Shown here: positions 1-6,389 of the stretch, in pieces
Numbering within the stretch: position 1 is the stretch's first letter
Layout of the letters: the number at the start of each line of letters is the position of its first letter
Source: a bacterium
GTDB lineage: Bacteria > Desulfobacterota > DSWW01
Assembly: GCA_030609865.1 (NCBI GenBank)
Contig: JAUWSZ010000102.1
Location: 1 to 7,326 of the forward strand
Reading direction: 5' to 3'
DNA length: 7,326 bases
Notes under the pieces: generated by a model
Told to the model about the DNA's origin: nothing
The model's database searches: none
Seen by the model: only the letters and a program-made list of their open reading frames with translations
Made by a program: the position numbers and the translations under genes

Positions 1-719
1 CAGGCGAGCGAGCGTCGCAGGACCTCGCCGCCATTCCTACGCACCCAGATTCCGTGGGCAATCACCAGCCTCTCCACATCCCATTCCAGGGCTTCGCGCA
101 GGGCCGCCCGGGCTGCCCGACGGTTCCAGAAACTTGCCCGCCATTCCCGTGGGGTGCTGCCGTTGGGGCCCACCAGACCGTCGAAGCGCATGAGCAGGCC
201 GCGCAGGCCCCGGACGGTATGGGGATCGAACTTCTGGACCAAGTCGCAGATGAGTGCCGACCTCGAACGAGGATGATAGAAAACCACCTCCTCCATGAAA
301 AGGCTGCCGCGGAAGACAACTTGGTCGATCTCCCCGGCCCAGGCGGCGTCGGGTTCGTCGCTAAGCTCGGCGTCAAAGGAGAGGTCCCGACGCTTCTTGG
401 CCAAACCCGGCGGCGCATAGAGACGCGCATCCGGGTAGGCGGAGGCCCAGTCGGGTAGGAATAGGTGGTGGAGCTTGTTGGGTTCCACCAGATGTCGGAC
501 GGGACCCAGGGAGTCTATTTCTGCCGCCAGGCCTTCCGTCAGGCTCGTAGGCGACCAAACCCAGAGTTCACCGTTCGAGAGGCGCACCACCGCCATGCGC
601 GTGGGATAAGGAAAGCCGTAGAAGGAGACGGTCTGTCCTTCCGCGATCCAGATTTCATCTCCGATCTGTTGCAGAACAGTCTGCTCTTTTTTCTGGGGCT
701 GCATACTCAAAATCGTCAT
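1..719 (-). CDS. DUF4336 domain protein, 3' end cut by window edge
   Basis: Reading the minus strand from the ATG at 719-717 gives 239 uninterrupted codons to the left edge, so the stop lies outside the window. I recognise the DUF4336 family, usually likened to a metallo-beta-lactamase fold; its biochemical role is not established. Visible hallmarks are PTRMAVVRLSNGELWVWSPT at residues 39-58, HLVEPNKLHHLFLPDW at 76-91, APPGLAKKRRDL at 102-113, a VVFYHPRSRSALICDL block at 145-160, and a terminal IAHG at 220-223. His76, His84, His85, His149, Asp159 and His222 are possible metal ligands, but the canonical HxHxDH motif is absent. The family usually ends shortly after the AHG block, so probably few residues are missing. 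No signal peptide or membrane segment is seen. The start is uncertain: neither Met1 nor Met6 has a good Shine-Dalgarno, and no ATG, GTG or TTG lies further upstream in frame before a stop. The gene is divergent from the LCAT-like gene at 870. Confidence 0.85.
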   Translation of the reverse strand, partial: MTILSMQPQKKEQTVLQQIGDEIWIAEGQTVSFYGFPYPTRMAVVRLSNGELWVWSPTSLTEGLAAEIDSLGPVRHLVEPNKLHHLFLPDWASAYPDARLYAPPGLAKKRRDLSFDAELSDEPDAAWAGEIDQVVFRGSLFMEEVVFYHPRSRSALICDLVQKFDPHTVRGLRGLLMRFDGLVGPNGSTPREWRASFWNRRAARAALREALEWDVERLVIAHGIWVRRNGGEVLRRSLA

Positions 720-754
720 GACAGGAGAAAAAGGGATAGAAAATAACCGTTGTC

Positions 755-773
755 AACCTGAGAGTATCAGGTT
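755..773. repeat. Perfect 7-bp inverted repeat, candidate operator
   Basis: AACCTGA, a 5-nt spacer (GAGTA), then TCAGGTT form a perfect dyad between two divergent genes. Its centre (764) lies about 64 bp upstream of the predicted start of transcription of the LCAT-like gene, a spacing compatible with a regulator site. On the minus strand a TTGACA at 756-751 overlaps its left edge by two bases. The T run after the right arm (772-776) could also make it a weak plus-strand hairpin, but there is no upstream plus-strand gene to terminate. The dyad is seen; the regulatory role is inferred. Confidence 0.45.
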
Positions 774-792
774 TTTGGAAAATTACAAATCA

Positions 793-821
793 TTGACTCT
801 ATTATCCTCATTCTCTAGATT
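793..821 (+). promoter_or_regulatory. Candidate sigma70-type promoter of the LCAT-like gene
   Basis: TTGACT at 793-798 (5 of 6 matches to the -35 consensus) and TAGATT at 816-821 (4 of 6 matches to -10) are separated by an ideal 17 bp. They lie in an AT-rich stretch, with transcription predicted to begin near 828, about 42 nt before the ATG at 870. No competing hexamer pair of this quality was found in the spacer. Confidence 0.5.
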
Positions 822-857
822 TTAGTACGATTTCGAGCTTGTGTCCTACACCAGCCC

Positions 858-863
858 GGGAGG
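858..863 (+). promoter_or_regulatory. Ribosome binding site of the LCAT-like gene
   Basis: GGGAGG lies 6 nt upstream of the ATG at 870 and supports that start. The signal peptide beginning directly at this ATG agrees. Confidence 0.7.
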
Positions 864-869
864 CATTCC

Positions 870-2330
870 ATGTCACAGAGAAAAAATGCCAGAAGTCTCA
901 GACTTCCACCCGCTGCTAATGCGCTGATCATCGTGATGAGTTTGTCCACTGTTCTGGGTTGCGCTTCCAAGCACAGATCCCCGGATATCGGAGAGCTTTA
1001 CAACAGATCGGCAAGGTATCACGACGAAAGGCGCAACCCGATTGTGCTGATCCCCGGGATGCTTGGCTCTAAACTGGTCGATTCAGAGACGGGTAGAGTC
1101 GTCTGGGGCGCTTTCGGTGGAGGCTATGCCAACCCTCAGAGGCCCGAAGGAGCGCGTTTGATCGCTCTGCCCATGCAGGAGGGCCTCCCGCTGAGTGGAC
1201 TCCAAGATGCCATCGTGCCGGCCGGGGCACTGGATCGTCTGAAGGTGAAGGTAGCCGGCCTGCCAATCGAAATAGGAGCGTACGTTCATGTCATGGAGGC
1301 GCTCGGAATCGGTGGGTATCGAGACGAGCAATTGAGTGAGGCGGGTGCAATCGACTATGGAGACGATCACTTCACCTGCTTCCAATTCGCTTACGATTGG
1401 CGGCGCGACAACTCGGAGAATGCCAGGCGCCTGCATGAGTTTCTCCTCGAGAAACGGTCGTACGTGCAATCCGAGTACGAAAGACGCTATGGGCTACCGA
1501 ATTTCGATGTGAGGTTCGACATTGTCGCTCATTCAATGGGCGGCCTGATAGCCAGGTATTACCTTCGTTACGGACCGGCTGACCTGCCCGAAGATGGATC
1601 CATGCCGCCACTCACTTGGGCGGGGGCTCATTACGTGGATCGTGCGATACTGGTTGGTCCACCTAACGCCGGCTCAGTGAAGGCCTTTGTTCAACTCCTG
1701 CAAGGCAAGAGGTTTGCGCCAACCTTGCCCCATTATGAACCGGCCGTACTGGGGACGTTTCCTGCCCTCTATCAACTCCTTCCGCGGGAGAGACACGGTG
1801 CGTTCAAGAAGGCCTCAGACCGGAACCCGACGCTCGAGAACATCCTGCGGCCGGAAACGTGGGAGGAAATGGGCTGGGGGTTGGCGGCAACCGATCAAGA
1901 CCGGGTGATTCAGTGGTTACTCCCGGACGCAGAGACCCAAGCGGAGCGACGTCGCATCGCACTCGATCATCAACGGAAATGCCTGAACCGTGCCGAGCAA
2001 TTCTTTGCCGCCCTCGATGTACCTGCCCAGCCACCGGAAGGGCTCACTCTTCATCTCATCGCCGGAGACGCCTTGCCTACGCCCGCCTCTGTTTCCATCA
2101 ACACGCATGACGGAGAGATCGCGACCATCAACAAAAAACCAGGTGATGGGACGGTCCTGCGCAGCAGTGCACTCATGGACGAAAGATTGAGCGGAGAGTG
2201 GTCACCAACGCTTGTATCCCCTATCCACTGGAATCAGGTCTTGTTCCTCTTTACCGGGCATCTGGAAATGACAAGAGATCCAGCCTTCACCGACAACCTG
2301 CTCTTCCTTCTACTGGAACAACCGCAGTGA
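870..2330 (+). CDS. LCAT-like lipoprotein esterase/acyltransferase (alpha/beta hydrolase)
   Basis: This 486-residue protein resembles the lecithin:cholesterol acyltransferase/PDAT family of serine hydrolases, which cleave or transfer acyl chains of lipids. The N-terminus has a basic start, a hydrophobic core at about 18-29 and a lipobox-like VLGC with Cys31, so it is probably a lipid-anchored exported protein; Ala at +2 would fit an outer-membrane location in a diderm. The mature part opens with the oxyanion-region motif IVLIPGMLGSKL (58-69). The nucleophile elbow is VAHSMGG (219-225) with Ser222. Likely triad partners are Asp426 in GDGTV (425-429) and His464 in the TGHLEM segment, with His453 as the alternative. 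Bacterial homologues are mostly annotated only as LCAT-like, so the substrate is unknown. The gene has its own promoter and Shine-Dalgarno, is divergent from the DUF4336 gene, and converges on the decarboxylase gene with 19 nt between stops. A plain lipase or phospholipase role is as likely as acyl transfer. Confidence 0.85.
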   Translation: MSQRKNARSLRLPPAANALIIVMSLSTVLGCASKHRSPDIGELYNRSARYHDERRNPIVLIPGMLGSKLVDSETGRVVWGAFGGGYANPQRPEGARLIALPMQEGLPLSGLQDAIVPAGALDRLKVKVAGLPIEIGAYVHVMEALGIGGYRDEQLSEAGAIDYGDDHFTCFQFAYDWRRDNSENARRLHEFLLEKRSYVQSEYERRYGLPNFDVRFDIVAHSMGGLIARYYLRYGPADLPEDGSMPPLTWAGAHYVDRAILVGPPNAGSVKAFVQLLQGKRFAPTLPHYEPAVLGTFPALYQLLPRERHGAFKKASDRNPTLENILRPETWEEMGWGLAATDQDRVIQWLLPDAETQAERRRIALDHQRKCLNRAEQFFAALDVPAQPPEGLTLHLIAGDALPTPASVSINTHDGEIATINKKPGDGTVLRSSALMDERLSGEWSPTLVSPIHWNQVLFLFTGHLEMTRDPAFTDNLLFLLLEQPQ

Positions 2331-2349
2331 GTGGGTTGAATGACGGGCC

Positions 2350-3144
2350 TTACTTCATGTCCCATTTCAAGAAGGCGTGGGGCGCGAACTCCAACGGATC
2401 GGCTTCGGCCACAACCGCCCCGCTCTTCATCGAGTTGTCGCCCCGCGTGTAGATGGCTCCGAGCACCCTGACAACCTCCACCTCGGCCCACGGGTCATAA
2501 TCCGACGGGTTGAGAATCACCTCCGCCTCCCCGATCCGGACCTCCTTCGGCCTCATGAGGGTCACTTGCTTCACCAGGCGGGGATTGTAGTCGAAACCCA
2601 TGCCTTCTGCGGCTGGGAAATGCTTGAAGTTGTAGGAAATCGCATCGATTGCGCCGGCCGGATCCATGCCTGTGCCCACGATCATCTCCTGGGCATCTTC
2701 CACGTTCGGCTTCCCGGTCATCTTCGCTCGAATCTCCATGAAGCGTATGCCTCGCCTCTCGCACCAGCCCTCGAGGGTATCCCCCTCCCGCTTGAACTGT
2801 ATGTCACCGATCTTCTTTGGAAAACCAAAGATCTCCCGCCCACCGGCCATGGCAATGTCGTTGGTTACCGGCATCGACAGGCAGTACCCGCCCTCTTCCC
2901 CTTCCCATTCCGCTCTCAAGAACAGAGCGCTCTCCTTGTAGATCACGTCGAAATTGGTGCGGGGGTAGTCGGCAACGAAGGCCATCGCAATCGGCCGGCC
3001 GGCCGGCTTCAGGGGCGGGGGCAGCAATCGACGGACGATTTCCGGCTTGGTTTCCCACAGGACGACAAGCATCTCAGCGTCGTAGAAATCGGCCGTTTCG
3101 TTCCGACCCGCCAGAATCGCCTCCAGAGATTTTACGAAACCCAT
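2350..3144 (-). CDS. Acetoacetate decarboxylase family protein
   Basis: This 264-residue protein belongs to the acetoacetate decarboxylase superfamily. The classical enzyme forms a lysine Schiff base with acetoacetate, releasing acetone and CO2. The active-site block GREIFGFPKKIGDI (102-115) holds the lysine pair Lys110-Lys111, matching catalytic Lys115 and pKa-lowering Lys116 of the clostridial enzyme. Arg38 in PEIVRRLLPPPL and Glu71 in VIYKES sit where the clostridial Arg29 and Glu76 would align. The length is normal for the family. The open frame continues upstream to 3591 on the minus strand, but that part overlaps the divergent gene and does not look like the family. The ATG at 3144-3142 is preceded by GGGAGG (3156-3151) at 6 nt, which fixes the start. 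The gene is divergent from the UroD-like operon, suggesting co-regulation. Substrate is uncertain because members of this superfamily also decarboxylate or condense other keto acids. No signal peptide is seen; presumably cytosolic. Confidence 0.9.
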   Translation of the reverse strand: MGFVKSLEAILAGRNETADFYDAEMLVVLWETKPEIVRRLLPPPLKPAGRPIAMAFVADYPRTNFDVIYKESALFLRAEWEGEEGGYCLSMPVTNDIAMAGGREIFGFPKKIGDIQFKREGDTLEGWCERRGIRFMEIRAKMTGKPNVEDAQEMIVGTGMDPAGAIDAISYNFKHFPAAEGMGFDYNPRLVKQVTLMRPKEVRIGEAEVILNPSDYDPWAEVEVVRVLGAIYTRGDNSMKSGAVVAEADPLEFAPHAFLKWDMK

Positions 3145-3150
3145 GGCACA

Positions 3151-3156
3151 CCTCCC
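3151..3156 (-). promoter_or_regulatory. Ribosome binding site deciding the decarboxylase start
   Basis: The minus strand reads GGGAGG here, 6 nt before the ATG at 3144. It selects the 264-residue form over the much longer open frame that begins at 3591. Confidence 0.75.
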
Positions 3157-3177
3157 GTACGTGATTGAAAAGTATCC

Positions 3178-3206
3178 AGTATACAAGAACCAGAACGCGG
3201 ATGGAA
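3178..3206 (-). promoter_or_regulatory. Weak promoter candidate of the decarboxylase gene
   Basis: On the minus strand TATACT (3183-3178) matches the -10 consensus at 5 of 6 positions. The hexamer 17 bp upstream is only TTCCAT, a poor -35. A start of transcription near 3171 would give a leader of about 27 nt carrying the Shine-Dalgarno. The poor -35 would suit an activator-dependent promoter, but this is inference. Confidence 0.3.
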
Positions 3207-3213
3207 CCGGGCG

Positions 3214-3235
3214 AAAAGGGGGCCAAAAGAGGGCC
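3214..3235. repeat. Tandem 11-bp direct repeat next to the operon promoter
   Basis: AAAAGGGGGCC (3214-3224) is followed directly by AAAAGAGGGCC (3225-3235), differing at one position. The 11-bp period is about one helical turn, so both copies face the same side of the DNA, and the second copy ends one base before the TTGACA -35 box at 3237. This geometry is typical of activator sites; a chance purine-rich duplication cannot be excluded. Confidence 0.45.
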
Positions 3236-3236
3236 C

Positions 3237-3266
3237 TTGACAAGACATATGCAACCTTCTTAAAGT
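3237..3266 (+). promoter_or_regulatory. Candidate sigma70-type promoter of the UroD-like operon
   Basis: A perfect TTGACA at 3237-3242 is followed after 18 bp by TAAAGT (3261-3266; 4 of 6 matches to TATAAT). Transcription would start near 3273, leaving a leader of about 70 nt before the ATG at 3343. It is the only strong plus-strand promoter seen before the three-gene run. Confidence 0.5.
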
Positions 3267-3328
3267 TCAGAACCCGCCGCGATTGCCGGAGATGGGAATC
3301 GGCTTTCGGGCACCATCCCGTTTTCAGT

Positions 3329-3333
3329 GGAGG
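3329..3333 (+). promoter_or_regulatory. Ribosome binding site deciding the UroD-like start
   Basis: GGAGG sits 9 nt before the ATG at 3343. The longer in-frame option is a TTG at 3283 only about 10 nt past the predicted start of transcription, with no Shine-Dalgarno, so the ATG at 3343 is preferred. Confidence 0.6.
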
Positions 3334-3342
3334 CAGGAAAAG

Positions 3343-4497
3343 ATGCCCATCCGAGAGATCCTGGACCACGTTTTCAAGGGGCGCGTTCCACCGCCGCGTC
3401 TCTTGCCGGAGACCCTGCTCGACCTCGTTGCCCATCTCAGCAGCGCGAGGGGGCGCGTTTCCGAGCTGAACTCCATCGAACGATTGCTGACGGCCATGCG
3501 ACATAAGGAGCCGGATCATGTTCCCTGCACCACCCTGATGGGCGGCGCATGCCGACGGCTCATTGGCGCGTCCTTTGATGAATTTTCGCAAGACGTTGAT
3601 GTCGCCACGCGAGCCGGCATGCTAGCCCTCGATTTGATAGGGGGGGACGTTGCCTTGCTCGGGCTGGATCTGTCCGTAGAGGCCTCTGATTTCGGACAAT
3701 CCGTCATCTACCCGAAGAACTCCACGGTCCATCCCGACTACGAGAACCCATTCCTCTCCGATCACACAGATTACCGCAAAGTGAAGAGAATCGACGTGAA
3801 GGTGGCCCCTCGGATGCAACGGGTTATCGAGATGGCCCGAAGGTCGGTAGAGGCAAAAGGCACGAGCAAGGTGTTTGTCCCGGTCGTCTCGAGCCCTGCT
3901 TCGGTGCTCGCCATGATGAGAGGTGCGGAACAGCTCTTCCGAGACTGTGTCCTCTATCCGAAGGAGGTCATGGCCGCCATGGAGGTCGTCACCGGGGTTC
4001 TGATTGATTACATTGATGCCCTGTGTGATGCCGGGCTCATAACGATTTGCCCGGACATGTTGTTCTGTGCTCGAAGCGGGCTCGGAAAAGAGCTCTGGGA
4101 GAAGATCGAAGGCCCCTTCGGCCGGGAGATCGCGGCCGCCATTCACCGTAGGGGTCGTTTCGTCGTACTCCACAACTGCGGGGATGGCCCTTATTTCGAT
4201 TCCATGATCCGCTTCATGGATCCTGAGGCGATCACCTTCGCCCGTCTTCCGGATGACTGCGGGGACCGCAAGGCACTGAAGAAGCGCTACGGGGATCAGA
4301 CCACACTCATCGGAAACGTGGAGACGTCTCTTCTCTACGAGGGGAGTCCCTACGAGGTTATGGAAGAATGTCGGCGGATCATCGAGGATTTGGGCGATGG
4401 AGGGGGATTCGTTCTCGCCCCCGGGTGCGAATACCCGCCGAACGCCAACCTTCTCAACGCCGTCGTTCTGGTCGAAACCGCCCGCCGATATGGGTAA
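3343..4497 (+). CDS. UroD-fold protein, putative corrinoid-linked methyltransferase (MtaA/CmuA type)
   Basis: This 384-residue protein has the uroporphyrinogen decarboxylase fold. It resembles the branch containing MtaA and the methyltransferase domain of CmuA, which move methyl groups between corrinoids and thiols or tetrahydrofolate, rather than heme-pathway UroD. The family-typical N-terminal block SIERLLTAMRHKEPDHVPC is at 44-62. The zinc-ligand pattern of MtaA-type enzymes is present: His277 and Cys279 in VLHNCGDG (275-282) and Cys362 in APGCEYPPNAN (359-369). I see no RQAGR-type N-terminal motif of true UroD. It is soluble, with no signal peptide. It leads a probable operon, ending 13 nt before the acyl-CoA synthetase. 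No corrinoid-binding protein or other methyltransferase component is in the window, so donor and acceptor are unknown. Many such bacterial homologues are mis-annotated as HemE. Confidence 0.82.
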   Translation: MPIREILDHVFKGRVPPPRLLPETLLDLVAHLSSARGRVSELNSIERLLTAMRHKEPDHVPCTTLMGGACRRLIGASFDEFSQDVDVATRAGMLALDLIGGDVALLGLDLSVEASDFGQSVIYPKNSTVHPDYENPFLSDHTDYRKVKRIDVKVAPRMQRVIEMARRSVEAKGTSKVFVPVVSSPASVLAMMRGAEQLFRDCVLYPKEVMAAMEVVTGVLIDYIDALCDAGLITICPDMLFCARSGLGKELWEKIEGPFGREIAAAIHRRGRFVVLHNCGDGPYFDSMIRFMDPEAITFARLPDDCGDRKALKKRYGDQTTLIGNVETSLLYEGSPYEVMEECRRIIEDLGDGGGFVLAPGCEYPPNANLLNAVVLVETARRYG

Positions 4498-4510
4498 CGG
4501 AAGGGGGAAT

Positions 4511-6349
4511 ATGGGCAGCCACGTGCAGTCAAGAGCGGGCGAAACCCTGAAGTTCACCGACCTCGTGCCAGGATTTCTTGGCTTGTCCTGGCGAATTCCT
4601 TCGATCGTGAAGACCATGCGGGGGATTCTGGGCTTTCGGAATGACAGCCCCCTGTCGATGGGGACCATTCTCGAAAGGAATGCCGAGAAGTATGCCACGA
4701 ACACGGCCCTGTTGTATGATGACATTCGCATCACCCACGAGGCGTTCAACAGCAGGATCAATCAGTACGCCCATTATCTCTCTTCCCGGGGCGTAAACAA
4801 GGGTGACATCGCACTCGTGCTGGTGGACAACCGGCCCGAGCTTCTGATGGTCATCGGTGCGCTGTCAAAGCTCGGTGCGGTGGCTTCTCTGATCAACCCC
4901 AACCAACGGGGCAAGGTTCTTCTCCACAGCATCAACCTGACCCGGGGCAGGACATTCATCGTGGGGGAGGAGCTGCTCGAGGCCTTCGAGGAAATGAGGG
5001 GCGAGCTTAGGTTGACCGCTGATGACCGGCTGTATTACCAACCGGAAACCGGGCAGAAGGCTGCTCCACGTGGGTATGACAATCTCGAGGAGGAGATCAG
5101 GGACCAACCCAGCAGCAACCCTCCGACCACGAAAGAGATCAGGCTCGGGGACCCTTTTGCTTACGTGTTCACCTCCGGGACCACGGGCCTGCCCAAGGCC
5201 TCGATTCAGACCCATCGGCGCTGGTTCAGCGCCATGTACTGGTTCGGCAAGATCGTCATGAACCTCAAACCCACGGACGTCCACTACTGTCCATTGCCCT
5301 TCTGCCACACGAACGGCCTGAATGTGTCCTGGTCGTCGGCTGCGGGATGCGGCACGGCCCTAGCCATGAGGCGCAGGTTTTCGGCAACCCATTTCTGGTC
5401 GGACACGCGCAAGTTCAACGCCAATTCATTCATCTACGTGGGGGAGGTGTGCCGCTACCTGATGAACCAGCCGGCGCGTCCCGACGACCGGGACAACCCG
5501 ATCCAGGCGATTGTGGGCAACGGGCTTCGGCCGGATATCTGGAAGGCCTTCAAGAAGAAGTTCGGCATCTCGAAGGTCTACGAACTGTACGGGGCCGCCG
5601 AGGCTCCCCTCATCTTTTCAAACATACTCAACGTGGACTGCACCGTCGGCACCTGCCTGACACCCTTTGCCATCGTCCGGTACGACACCGACGCTGATGA
5701 ACCCGTCCGGCGTGAAGACGGGTTCATGGAGAAGATCGGCCCCGGAGAGACGGGCCTTCTCCTGGCGGAGATCTCGGAGAGTATGCCCTTTGCCGGCTAC
5801 ACCGAAAAGGAGGAGACGGAAAAGAAGATATTCCGGGACGTCTTCGAGAAAGGGGACGCGTGGTTCAACTCCGGGGACCTCGTCTTCAACCAGGGCTTCA
5901 AGCACATCCAGTTCGTCGACCGGCTTGGAGACACCTTCCGCTGGAAGGGAGAAAACGTATCTACTTCAGAGGTGGAAAAGGTCATCAACACCCTGGATCA
6001 GGTCGACGAATCGACCGCCTACGGTGTCCTGATCCCCGGCACGGACGGCCGTGCAGGGATGGTGGCCATCATCCCGGCAACGAGTGTGGAGGCCTTCGAC
6101 CTCAAGGCCCTGGCAGAGACCGTACGCAAGGCCCTGCCCTCCTGCGCGGTGCCGAAGTTCGTGCGCTTCAAGGAGGCGTTCGAAACAACCGGAACGCACA
6201 AGATCAAGAAGAAGGTGCTCAGGGATGAGGGGTTTGATCTCGGGGTCGTGGACGATCCCCTATATGTGCTCCTGCCCGAGGGTGCTGCGTACCAGCCGTT
6301 GACCAAGGAGCTGTATCAGGAAATCGCAACGGGCAAACATCGCTTCTAA
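4511..6349 (+). CDS. FATP-type long-chain acyl-CoA synthetase
   Basis: This 612-residue adenylate-forming enzyme of the fatty-acid-transport-protein (SLC27-like) subfamily would activate a carboxylic acid to acyl-AMP and then acyl-CoA. The P-loop signature TSGTTGLPK is at 221-229, the A5 region YELYGAAEAP at 357-366, and the ribose-binding Asp456 lies in WFNSGDLVF (451-459). The FATP hallmark DRLGDTFRWKGENVSTSEVE (470-489) follows, and the C-terminal catalytic lysine is probably Lys564 in TGTHKIKKK (560-568). Residues 15-42 are rich in hydrophobics and may contact membrane, though no clear transmembrane helix is seen. The A5 motif is odd: subfamily members usually have YGATEGN, but Thr is replaced by Ala363 here. 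The start chosen is the ATG at 4511, just after the purine-rich GGAAGGGGG (4499-4507). The ATGs at 4397 and 4490 overlap the UroD-like gene and lack a Shine-Dalgarno. Chain-length preference cannot be told from sequence. Confidence 0.9.
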   Translation: MGSHVQSRAGETLKFTDLVPGFLGLSWRIPSIVKTMRGILGFRNDSPLSMGTILERNAEKYATNTALLYDDIRITHEAFNSRINQYAHYLSSRGVNKGDIALVLVDNRPELLMVIGALSKLGAVASLINPNQRGKVLLHSINLTRGRTFIVGEELLEAFEEMRGELRLTADDRLYYQPETGQKAAPRGYDNLEEEIRDQPSSNPPTTKEIRLGDPFAYVFTSGTTGLPKASIQTHRRWFSAMYWFGKIVMNLKPTDVHYCPLPFCHTNGLNVSWSSAAGCGTALAMRRRFSATHFWSDTRKFNANSFIYVGEVCRYLMNQPARPDDRDNPIQAIVGNGLRPDIWKAFKKKFGISKVYELYGAAEAPLIFSNILNVDCTVGTCLTPFAIVRYDTDADEPVRREDGFMEKIGPGETGLLLAEISESMPFAGYTEKEETEKKIFRDVFEKGDAWFNSGDLVFNQGFKHIQFVDRLGDTFRWKGENVSTSEVEKVINTLDQVDESTAYGVLIPGTDGRAGMVAIIPATSVEAFDLKALAETVRKALPSCAVPKFVRFKEAFETTGTHKIKKKVLRDEGFDLGVVDDPLYVLLPEGAAYQPLTKELYQEIATGKHRF

Positions 6350-6376
6350 AAAGGAAGAGCACCGAAGGATAAACTG

Positions 6377-6384
6377 AAGGAGGT
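6377..6384 (+). promoter_or_regulatory. Perfect Shine-Dalgarno of the Rid gene
   Basis: AAGGAGGT is fully complementary to the 16S rRNA tail and lies 5 nt before the ATG at 6390. It is the strongest ribosome binding site in the window and suggests that this third gene of the run is translated efficiently in its own right. Confidence 0.8.
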
Positions 6385-6389
6385 CTGCA

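Noticed and set aside
54..458. Plus-strand open frame at the left end, and others at 465-746
   Set aside because: They are antisense to the DUF4336 gene, whose minus-strand frame is open for 239 codons and matches a known family; the plus-strand translations match nothing I recognise.
720..756. Minus-strand promoter for the DUF4336 gene using TTGACA at 756-751
   Set aside because: The -35 is perfect but no reasonable -10 occurs at 16-18 bp, and the region before the ATG has no Shine-Dalgarno, so the call was not made.
2319..2338. CAACC...GGTTG hairpin between the LCAT-like and decarboxylase genes
   Set aside because: The stem is only 5 bp with a 10-nt loop and no T-run on either side, so it is not a credible intrinsic terminator.
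2377..3168. Plus-strand open frame of 263 codons
   Set aside because: It is antisense to the decarboxylase gene, which has intact active-site motifs; the His- and Arg-rich translation is typical of a shadow frame.
3283..3342. TTG start for the UroD-like gene
   Set aside because: It is a rare start codon with no Shine-Dalgarno, close to the predicted start of transcription; the ATG at 3343 has GGAGG at 9 nt.
3273..3342. Possible cobalamin riboswitch in the leader of the UroD-like operon
   Set aside because: No B12-box-like GCCACTG element is present and the leader of about 70 nt is too short; only a weak CGATT/AATCG pairing (3280-3284 with 3297-3301) is visible.
3145..3591. Upstream extension of the decarboxylase frame to 3591
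   Set aside because: It overlaps the divergent promoter and the UroD-like gene, lacks a Shine-Dalgarno, and family similarity begins at the ATG at 3144, which has GGGAGG at 6 nt.
4397..4510. Longer acyl-CoA synthetase starting at 4397 or 4490
   Set aside because: It would overlap the end of the UroD-like gene; the added residues are low-complexity-like and unlike the family, and the ATG at 4511 has a purine-rich site just upstream.
3622..4761. Long minus-strand open frame of 379 codons
   Set aside because: It lies antisense to the UroD-like and acyl-CoA synthetase genes, both with clear family motifs; it is a shadow of GC-rich codon use.
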